From an uncultured Candidatus Saccharibacteria bacterium (GTDB taxonomy: Bacteria; Patescibacteriota; Saccharimonadia; Saccharimonadales; Saccharimonadaceae): a stretch of 5,653 nucleotides of DNA. Numbering within the stretch: the stretch's first letter is position 1; each line of letters begins with the position of its first letter. Of this stretch, positions 1-4,401 are shown in pieces. The stretch spans positions 1 through 5,653 of the forward strand of contig CALBWN010000010.1 in assembly GCA_937974295.1 (NCBI GenBank), in the 5' to 3' direction. The notes under the pieces were generated by a model, which had not been told where the DNA came from, searched no databases, and saw nothing but the letters and a program-made list of their open reading frames with translations. The translations under genes and the position numbers were made by a program.

Positions 1-88
1 CTTGGCGTAGTTGATCTGTCGATTCTTTCCGTTTGAAGCCGAATTCTTGGTAGTAATCAATAACTCTTGTCTGTTGAAGGGCAGACAT
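1..88 (-). CDS. Partial unknown protein, cut by left edge
   Basis: An open frame runs leftward off the window from an ATG at 88-86. It gives about 29 residues beginning MSALQQTRVIDYYQEFGF and continuing with Lys, Glu and Gln-rich sequence, which looks like the hydrophilic, amphipathic start of a soluble protein. The frame stays open upstream of this ATG to a TGA at 133-131 and encodes KYALLLYDESVNR just before the Met. A TTG at 112-110 is therefore an alternative start. No convincing Shine-Dalgarno precedes either start. The gene lies on the same strand as the 108-residue gene and about 100 nt downstream of it, so co-transcription or a private promoter (TATAAT at 148-143) are both possible. 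I do not recognise the family; too little of the protein is visible. Confidence 0.5.
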   Translation of the reverse strand, partial: MSALQQTRVIDYYQEFGFKRKESTDQLRQ

Positions 89-142
89 TCTATTCACACT
101 TTCGTCATACAATAGAAGTGCATATTTACGTCAGTTAATTAC

Positions 143-148
143 ATTATA
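143..148 (-). promoter_or_regulatory. Possible -10 box for the left-edge gene
   Basis: The minus strand reads a perfect TATAAT here, which would place transcription initiation near 136. That is 24 nt before the TTG and 48 nt before the ATG of the left-edge frame. No good TTGACA-like -35 lies 16-18 nt upstream. The call rests on the -10 alone in an AT-rich spacer. Confidence 0.3.
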
Positions 149-188
149 TGAGTGATTGCCTCAGTCGGATTGGTGTTTGCGTTGATAG

Positions 189-515
189 TTAGCGATCTAC
201 TACGACCTTAAAGTAGTCGCGATGAAACGCCTCCCCCTCCTCCTCTTCTTCTACAATGGTGACTAAGGTTTCAAGTGTTTTAATTTCTGTTTTTGACAAG
301 TGTTTGTTTTGTTTAGATAAGTTATAGGCAACGCAGAGACATATGTGCTCTAGTGAAATTGCCCACTCGCCGACTCTGGCGTATTCTCTCGCTTCTTCGG
401 CTTGTAATTGAGACAAGTAAGGAGATTTGTCAATATAACTGTAAAGTGCTATCGTTTGTTTAACTTGTTCGCTCATGGACATAATTATAACATAAATCGT
501 TAGTCTGTAGTGCAT
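189..515 (-). CDS. Small acidic helical protein, possible immunity protein
   Basis: This is a complete 108-residue frame. The ATG at 515 is the preferred start because GAGGAGA (528-522) sits 6 nt upstream; the internal Mets at residues 12 and 14 lack a ribosome binding site. The stop is TAA. The protein appears mostly alpha-helical and cytosolic, with no signal peptide or membrane segment apart from a mildly hydrophobic start (MHYRLTIYVIIM). The core, about residues 38-85, reads AEEAREYARVGEWAISLEHI, then a hydrophobic helix, then LSKTEIKTLETL. The spacing of a GEW turn, a LEH helix and a later acidic helix resembles small helical immunity proteins such as the MafI type. That resemblance is from memory of the general pattern, not a search. 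Residues 90-96 form a Glu-rich run, EEEEEGE, followed by a basic and hydrophobic tail. Base composition is more AT-rich than in the LCP and HtrA genes. No toxin gene is visible upstream in the window, so immunity function is a weak inference. That it is a real gene is fairly secure. Confidence 0.72.
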   Translation of the reverse strand: MHYRLTIYVIIMSMSEQVKQTIALYSYIDKSPYLSQLQAEEAREYARVGEWAISLEHICLCVAYNLSKQNKHLSKTEIKTLETLVTIVEEEEEGEAFHRDYFKVVVDR

Positions 516-521
516 CGGTTA

Positions 522-528
522 TCTCCTC
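522..528 (-). promoter_or_regulatory. Shine-Dalgarno deciding the 108-residue start
   Basis: The minus strand has GAGGAGA six bases before the ATG at 515. It is the strongest ribosome binding site in the window, and it selects the first Met over the more ordinary-looking MSEQ start at residue 14. Confidence 0.75.
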
Positions 529-774
529 AGGTTATAAAGATAAGTGTAATTATTTAAGTAACATTCCAGCGGCTCTTATGGGATATGTTGCGGTATAAAA
601 TTATGAAAATATTGTTGAGGTCCGGGCTGTATCGTGATGTCCGTATGCAAAATAGTGCTGCATTGTGCAAATATGTGCTTATACTCCATACGACCACAGT
701 CTCTCGCGGCATTTTTGGCTTGCAAAGTGCAAGTTTGGGCGCGGTTTCGTATTTATTTTTTGGGGCAGATCCAG

Positions 775-780
775 TATAGT
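775..780 (+). promoter_or_regulatory. Possible -10 box of the LCP gene
   Basis: TATAGT matches the -10 consensus at five of six positions and ends 11 nt before the ATG at 792, so a transcript would carry only about 5 nt of leader. The -35 is poor: TTTATT at 752-757, with a 17 nt spacer. A GAGAGAG stretch at 782-788 lies only 3 nt before the ATG, which is too close for a normal Shine-Dalgarno. If the true promoter is further upstream, that purine run could still contribute to initiation. Confidence 0.35.
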
Positions 781-791
781 AGAGAGAGTTT

Positions 792-2534
792 ATGGCGGGT
801 CGCAATTCGATAGATGGTTTTCGGTCGCAGAGTAGCGGGGCGGTGGATAGGCGCCCCCGCTCGCTTCGGCGTGCCGACGGTTCGATGCCGCGGATGGGTC
901 GCTCGATGACGGGTACGGCTGGCTCTGGCCGCAGCCTGGCCGCAGCGGAACAGCCAAGGAATTATACACCACGCCGCAGTGCGTCTATTAGCACCAATAA
1001 CCCCAGCAGTAGCCTAACCGACTTTGATATCAATCCAAGCGACAATATATTTGCTGACCTCGAGCAGGGCAGTGGCACGCGAGGCCGCAAAGGCCGCAAG
1101 AAGCCGCAATCGACGCGGCGCAAGTGGATCAAGCGTGTTATCATCGCTCTCGTCATCATTGGTGTGGGCTTTGGTGCGATGCTGCTGTGGCGGGCCTTTA
1201 TGGCGAGCTCACATATCTTTAAGGGTGATATCTTTGGCTTGATTCAGCAAAAGGAGCTCAAGGCAGATAGCAATGGCCGGAGTAATATCCTCTTGCTTGG
1301 TACATCGGAGGATGACCCAGGCCACGAGGGCTCGTATCTGACTGACTCTATCATGATCTTGAGCATTAGCCAGAGCAAGAAGGATGCCTATATGATTAGC
1401 ATCCCGCGCGACCTTTACGTTAAATATCATCGGTCGTGTAACTCAGGCAATGCAGGTAAGATTAATGAGTACTTCAACTGTGTTAATAGCGATTGGTCGA
1501 GCACCGATGCAGAGGATGAGCGCCAAGCCGCTTCGCGCAAGTTCTTTGGCAATATCGTGGGGCTGGACTTGCAATACAGTGTGCATGTGAACTACACCGT
1601 ATTGCGCGACCTGGTCTCGGCACTGGGTGGCATCAAAGTAACAATTGAGAGCCGTGACCCCCGTGGCCAGATGGATGGTAACTTTGACTGGAAATGTCGG
1701 GGTGGAAACCCTCGCGCGAGCCATGCCACGATGGTTAAGAATTGCCCGCCGAATGGCCACTTCATCGACTATCCCAATGGGCCGGTCAATCTCGATGCTG
1801 AGCATGCACTCTACTTAGCGCAGGCACGCGGTGCCTCGGGTATATCGTATGGCTTCGAGCAGTCTAACTTCGACCGCGAGAAGAACCAACAAAAGGTGCT
1901 CGTGGCTATCAAAGAAAAGGCAACGAGTGCCGGCACCCTGACGAACTTTGGTGCGGTGACGGGGATCATCGACGCACTGGGCAAGAACCTCCGTACCAAC
2001 TTTGAGACAAGTGAGATCCGTACACTTATGTCGCTGGGGCAAAATATTAAGAGTGATGCTATTAAGAGTGTGAGCCTACTAAACACAACCGTTGGTGACC
2101 TAGTGGTGGCGCAGACGGTTGGTGGTATTAGCTCGGTCGTACCCGCAGCTGGCACATACGATTATAGCCAGATCCAAGCGTACATCAACAAGACGCTCAA
2201 TGCCACAGAGGTATCCAAAGAGTCAGCCCATGTTGTCGTCCTCAATGCATCAGGTGCATCAGGGGTGGCCAAGCGCGAGGCAGACAAGCTAGAGAAGCTT
2301 GGCATGGTCATCGATAGCATTGATAACGCTCCAAGCAGCGGTAGCGCAGGGAGTAACAAGATCTACCAAGTGGCTGGGAGAGCTAGCGCGCCACACACCA
2401 AGGCTAAGCTAGAGTCGATCTATCATGCTCAGGCTACTACTGGCACACCACCAGTGACTACTGGCAGCCACACGCAGTTCGTTGTCGTGGTTGGCCAGTC
2501 CACGACGGGTACTTCGTCGGCAATTAGCGATTAG
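792..2534 (+). CDS. LCP (LytR-CpsA-Psr) family protein with LytR_C domain
   Basis: LCP enzymes move undecaprenyl-pyrophosphate-linked glycopolymers onto peptidoglycan on the outer face of the membrane. The 580 residues start at the first possible ATG, since an in-frame TAG lies at 780-782. Residues 1-111 are a long, Arg/Ser/Gly-rich, presumably disordered cytosolic tail ending in a very basic stretch (GRKGRKKPQSTRRKWIKR). Residues 115-136 are a single membrane anchor. The LCP domain spans about 164-375: NILLLGTSED, TDSIMIL with the conserved acid D185, SIPRDLYV with R206 and D207, GKINEYF (the family's GKIN motif), ALYLAQAR (the YxRxR-like strand) and FDREKNQQKVL. In that last motif R362 fits the usual catalytic arginine, but the second arginine of the common RxxRQQ pattern is Asn365. 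Residues 478-568 match a LytR_C-type domain (HVVVLNASGASGVA and onward to FVVVVG). Cys216/230 and Cys302/318 form two close extracytoplasmic pairs. The tail is Thr/Gly/Ser-rich. At 580 residues it is longer than a bare LCP protein, because of the tail and the LytR_C domain. Confidence 0.95.
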   Translation: MAGRNSIDGFRSQSSGAVDRRPRSLRRADGSMPRMGRSMTGTAGSGRSLAAAEQPRNYTPRRSASISTNNPSSSLTDFDINPSDNIFADLEQGSGTRGRKGRKKPQSTRRKWIKRVIIALVIIGVGFGAMLLWRAFMASSHIFKGDIFGLIQQKELKADSNGRSNILLLGTSEDDPGHEGSYLTDSIMILSISQSKKDAYMISIPRDLYVKYHRSCNSGNAGKINEYFNCVNSDWSSTDAEDERQAASRKFFGNIVGLDLQYSVHVNYTVLRDLVSALGGIKVTIESRDPRGQMDGNFDWKCRGGNPRASHATMVKNCPPNGHFIDYPNGPVNLDAEHALYLAQARGASGISYGFEQSNFDREKNQQKVLVAIKEKATSAGTLTNFGAVTGIIDALGKNLRTNFETSEIRTLMSLGQNIKSDAIKSVSLLNTTVGDLVVAQTVGGISSVVPAAGTYDYSQIQAYINKTLNATEVSKESAHVVVLNASGASGVAKREADKLEKLGMVIDSIDNAPSSGSAGSNKIYQVAGRASAPHTKAKLESIYHAQATTGTPPVTTGSHTQFVVVVGQSTTGTSSAISD

Positions 2535-2841
2535 TGAGTGTAGTTTAATAAGCCGATAAGCTTCTGTGTTCGGTGTATAGTTACAAGGTTGTGCGGAGTA
2601 TTAACTTTTAACCTTTGAACCAAAGTAGATCATTATAATAACCCTTTCCTTCGTCGAATAAGGTAGCGAGAAGGGGGTTATTTCCATCTGTGAAGTACAA
2701 GAACGGTGATTTGCCGATTGTATAGCATCATTGCTATTGCCAAAATATGGTAGTGTTTGCACGGTTTTACATTGCCCAGCCTTAGCTTTACCTACGACGA
2801 GTTGTGTGGCTAAGCTGCGAGATACGAAAATACCCATCGTC
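2535..2841. other. Mostly non-coding region between convergent genes
   Basis: This 307-base stretch follows the LCP stop and precedes, in convergent orientation, the end of the small secreted-protein gene. It holds the two-tier hairpin at 2637-2682. A minus-strand frame at 2601-2852 overlaps the end of the secreted gene and reads through the hairpin; it contains protein-like sequence such as MGIFVSRSLATQLVVGKAKA. I do not call it a gene: there is no Shine-Dalgarno, and a structured element lies inside its last third. The 2535-2600 segment shows nothing I can support. Confidence 0.5.
2637..2682. terminator. Two-tier hairpin, likely bidirectional terminator
   Basis: AATAACCC (2637-2644) pairs perfectly with GGGTTATT (2675-2682). 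Inside this, CCTTC and GAAGG form a second five-pair stem, offset by a three-base bulge, with a further TCG/CGA pairing possible toward the loop. The A/T-rich ends of the stem give short U-rich stretches on leaving in either direction, but there is no long U-tract. Its place between the convergent LCP and secreted-protein genes fits shared termination. It lies about 100 nt after the LCP stop and 160 nt after the leftward gene's stop. Confidence 0.55.
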
Positions 2842-3234
2842 TTATCGCCCACGATACCAATATTGTTGCGTCTTCATCCACTCAGGGTCCTGAGTGGAGA
2901 GCTTTGCGTTATTGAGTTCATTCCAGCATCGCTCAATGCTGGTACGGAAGAGTGATTCCTGGACTTGGATCGATGAATTCTTTATGATGCGATGTGGCAA
3001 CCCGCGGCCAGCAAAGCACTGAGCAGCTGCATCGAATAGCTTGCGATCGGTCACTTGCCGTACATTCAACACCTCTTTGTACGAACCCGATGGGAAGTGC
3101 AGTGGTATCTCGCTGCTAATGTAGCCGGTCAAAGCAAAGGCAGTCACAGGTACAGTGATAACAAGGAGAGGTGCGAGGATGGCGGCTGCCACCCAGTGTT
3201 GCTTGGTGTTGCGAAAATGGAGTTTGGTTGTCAT
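2842..3234 (-). CDS. Small secreted or anchored protein, unknown function
   Basis: The 130-residue protein begins MTTKLHFRNTKQHW, followed by a hydrophobic core at about residues 14-34 (VAAAILAPLLVITVPVTAFA). This is a classical basic-hydrophobic signal sequence. AFA at 32-34 would suit signal peptidase I, though the segment could also remain as an N-terminal anchor. The mature part is polar and predicted helical, with VLNVRQVTDRKLFDAAAQCF, SIQVQESLFRTSIERCW and two Cys (73 and 103) able to form one disulfide. No known domain is recognised. The frame is open upstream to an alternative start at 3351, but a strong promoter (-35 at 3272-3267, -10 at 3248-3243) predicts transcription starting near 3236. 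That supports the ATG at 3234 and leaves essentially no leader; no Shine-Dalgarno precedes it. The protein ends ...WMKTQQYWYRGR. A second frame overlaps the stop and remains open, so a frameshifted longer product cannot be excluded. Confidence 0.65.
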   Translation of the reverse strand: MTTKLHFRNTKQHWVAAAILAPLLVITVPVTAFALTGYISSEIPLHFPSGSYKEVLNVRQVTDRKLFDAAAQCFAGRGLPHRIIKNSSIQVQESLFRTSIERCWNELNNAKLSTQDPEWMKTQQYWYRGR

Positions 3235-3242
3235 ATATAGTA

Positions 3243-3272
3243 AGTATAGAACGTATAGTATGGTTGAGTCAA
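3243..3272 (-). promoter_or_regulatory. Strong promoter of the small secreted protein gene
   Basis: The minus strand shows TTGACT (3272-3267), an 18 nt spacer and TATACT (3248-3243). Each hexamer matches the sigma70/SigA-type consensus at five of six positions. The -10 ends exactly 8 nt before the ATG at 3234. Initiation seven bases after the -10 would fall at about 3236, giving a leaderless or two-base-leader mRNA. Confidence 0.65.
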
Positions 3273-3295
3273 ACAAAGCAAATACTGCCTGAATC

Positions 3296-3604
3296 TTATA
3301 ATTCTTCTTTCTCAGTATTTGTTTCATCTTCCTTCTGGTAAATTGCAACAAGAGCTAGCGCTCCTCGGGCATCAACTCTCTTACACTTATCTAAAAAAGC
3401 GCATTTATTACAATCAATTTCACGCTCCACCGGAGGAAATGCGAGAGAAGCAGCATACGATCTTATCGTGAGGTTCTGTAACTTAGGCGCAGCAAAGCAA
3501 CCTACGAAACCATCACAGCTAGCAGAATTATCTCGCCCTAGGCTCTTATTTTTTCGCCCAAAATGGTATAATAAAAGGCAATGGATTTTTTGCATGGTAC
3601 ACAT
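3296..3604 (-). CDS. Possible small Cys-motif protein, start unresolved
   Basis: This leftward frame of up to 102 residues ends with a TAA at 3296, just upstream of the secreted gene's promoter. Its C-terminal part looks protein-like: VEREIDCNKCAFLDKCKRVD has a C-x2-C-x5-C pattern (Cys65, 68, 74) suggestive of a metal or Fe-S ligand set, followed by a hydrophobic stretch (GALALVAIYQ) and a Glu/Lys-rich tail. Two more Cys lie at 30 and 36. The ATGs at 3604 and 3595 have no Shine-Dalgarno, and using them would overlap the start and promoter of the rightward membrane-protein gene. A GTG at 3430 would give a 44-residue product but also lacks a ribosome binding site. It could be a real small gene, a remnant, or chance. 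No family is recognised. Confidence 0.32.
   Translation of the reverse strand: MCTMQKIHCLLLYHFGRKNKSLGRDNSASCDGFVGCFAAPKLQNLTIRSYAASLAFPPVEREIDCNKCAFLDKCKRVDARGALALVAIYQKEDETNTEKEEL
3564..3572 (+). promoter_or_regulatory. Extended -10 promoter of the membrane protein-HtrA operon
   Basis: TGGTATAAT is a perfect extended -10 (TGn plus TATAAT). No good -35 lies 17 nt upstream, which is typical where an extended -10 compensates. It ends 8 nt before the ATG at 3581, predicting initiation near 3579 and almost no leader. The final T of the -10 also begins an in-frame TAA (3572-3574), so the gene cannot start further upstream. Confidence 0.65.
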
Positions 3605-4363
3605 CGTCAGTCTCGGGTCAGTGAGGTCGTTTATGTGGCGCTCAATCTTGGCCTCGCAACGCTACTGTTTCTGATCGTCCTAGAGGTGCAGTCGCCTTGG
3701 CTGGCGTTGGCACTGGTGATTGCCAGTAAGTGGCGCGCGCTCGCGGTGCGGCCACGCTTTTGGCTTGCCAATATTGTGGCAAATATGATCGACCTCACGG
3801 TAGGCATTAGCGTCGTGATGCTGATGTATGCTGCCAGTGGAGTGATCTGGCTGCAGGTTGTCTTGGCGGTGCTGCATGCACTGTGGCTAGTGGTGCTCAA
3901 GCCACGATCGGATCGCCGCTCGGTGGCTATTCAGGCGGGCGTTGGCGTTTTTCTTGGGGCGACGGCTCTTGCCATGAGCTCCTACCGGTGGGATGCTGCC
4001 CTGGTGGTGCTACCGCTGTGGGTGCTGGGGTACTGTGCTGCACGGCATATTCTCGGTAGCTATGAGGAGCCACTCACGCGCACTTATGCGCTGATTACTG
4101 CGACAGTCTTTGCGGAGCTTGGCTGGGTGAGCTACCACTGGATGTTTGCTTATACCATCTCTGGCCTAGGGGCGATCAAGCTTGCACAGTTGCCGCTCTT
4201 TTTGGTGCTCTTTGGCTTTGTGTGTGAGCGTGCCTATAATAGCTACTATCAGCATGGTGTGGTGCGCGGGGCAGATATTGTCTTGCCATCGACACTGGCG
4301 GTTGGGCTTGTGCTGACGCTTTTGCTGTTGTTTAACAGCCTCAGCGCTACTGGCCTTGCATAG
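3581..4363 (+). CDS. Multi-spanning membrane protein, unknown function
   Basis: The 260-residue protein is strongly hydrophobic, with roughly eight or nine predicted membrane segments: near residues 15-35, 38-50, 62-85, 88-106, 116-133, 138-155, 168-192, 195-216 and 234-252. Short basic loops lie between some of them (KWRALAVRPRF, LKPRSDRRS). It has no recognisable catalytic motif, nucleotide-binding site or transporter signature, so I assign no function. Glycine- and tryptophan-rich segments and a few buried charged residues (Glu35, Asp71, Glu179) could line a pocket, but that is speculation. The start is fixed by an in-frame TAA immediately upstream and by the extended -10 eight bases before the ATG. 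There is no properly spaced Shine-Dalgarno: AAAAGG sits only two bases away. The gene is followed after 38 nt by the HtrA-like protease on the same strand, with no terminator between, so the two are probably one operon and may be functionally linked. Confidence 0.85.
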   Translation: MDFLHGTHRQSRVSEVVYVALNLGLATLLFLIVLEVQSPWLALALVIASKWRALAVRPRFWLANIVANMIDLTVGISVVMLMYAASGVIWLQVVLAVLHALWLVVLKPRSDRRSVAIQAGVGVFLGATALAMSSYRWDAALVVLPLWVLGYCAARHILGSYEEPLTRTYALITATVFAELGWVSYHWMFAYTISGLGAIKLAQLPLFLVLFGFVCERAYNSYYQHGVVRGADIVLPSTLAVGLVLTLLLLFNSLSATGLA

Positions 4364-4385
4364 CCGAGGCAAATGAGAAAAGGGT

Positions 4386-4399
4386 AAGGGGAAAAGAGG
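4386..4399 (+). promoter_or_regulatory. Purine-rich ribosome binding site of the HtrA gene
   Basis: Two candidate Shine-Dalgarno cores lie before the ATG at 4402: AAGGGG at 4386-4391 (10 nt spacing) and AGAGG at 4395-4399 (2 nt spacing). The first has the more workable spacing. It supports the start at 4402 and contrasts with the absence of such a site at the operon's first gene. Confidence 0.55.
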
Positions 4400-4401
4400 T
4401 T

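Larger units (their letters stand above)
516..791. other. Intergenic region between divergent genes
   Basis: This stretch separates the leftward 108-residue gene from the rightward LCP gene, so it should hold both promoters. The part near 530-600 is AT-rich. A 64-codon frame lies at 585-779 on the plus strand (MLRYKIMKILLRSGL...). It has no Shine-Dalgarno and a composition unlike its neighbours, and I do not regard it as a gene. No strong hairpin was found. Confidence 0.5.

Noticed and set aside
585..779. A 64-codon plus-strand frame just upstream of the LCP gene.
   Set aside because: No Shine-Dalgarno, no recognisable sequence, and it lies in the divergent intergenic region where promoters are expected.
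554..805. An 83-codon minus-strand frame covering the intergenic region and the LCP start.
   Set aside because: It overlaps the well-supported LCP start, has no ribosome binding site, and its composition looks random.
1443..1805. A 120-codon minus-strand frame within the LCP domain.
   Set aside because: It is antisense to conserved LCP motifs, with no start signal or recognisable product.
2247..2264. Tandem repeat GCATCAGGT/GCATCAGGG in the LCP gene.
   Set aside because: It encodes the ASGASG part of the LytR_C NxSGxxG motif, so protein conservation explains it.
2553..2573. Possible hairpin CCGA...TCGG after the LCP stop.
   Set aside because: Only four pairs close the loop, the inner bases do not pair, and no U-tract follows.
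3235..3351. Extension of the secreted protein by 39 residues to an ATG at 3351.
   Set aside because: The extension would be translated across the TTGACT/TATACT promoter, and the product from 3234 begins with a textbook signal sequence.
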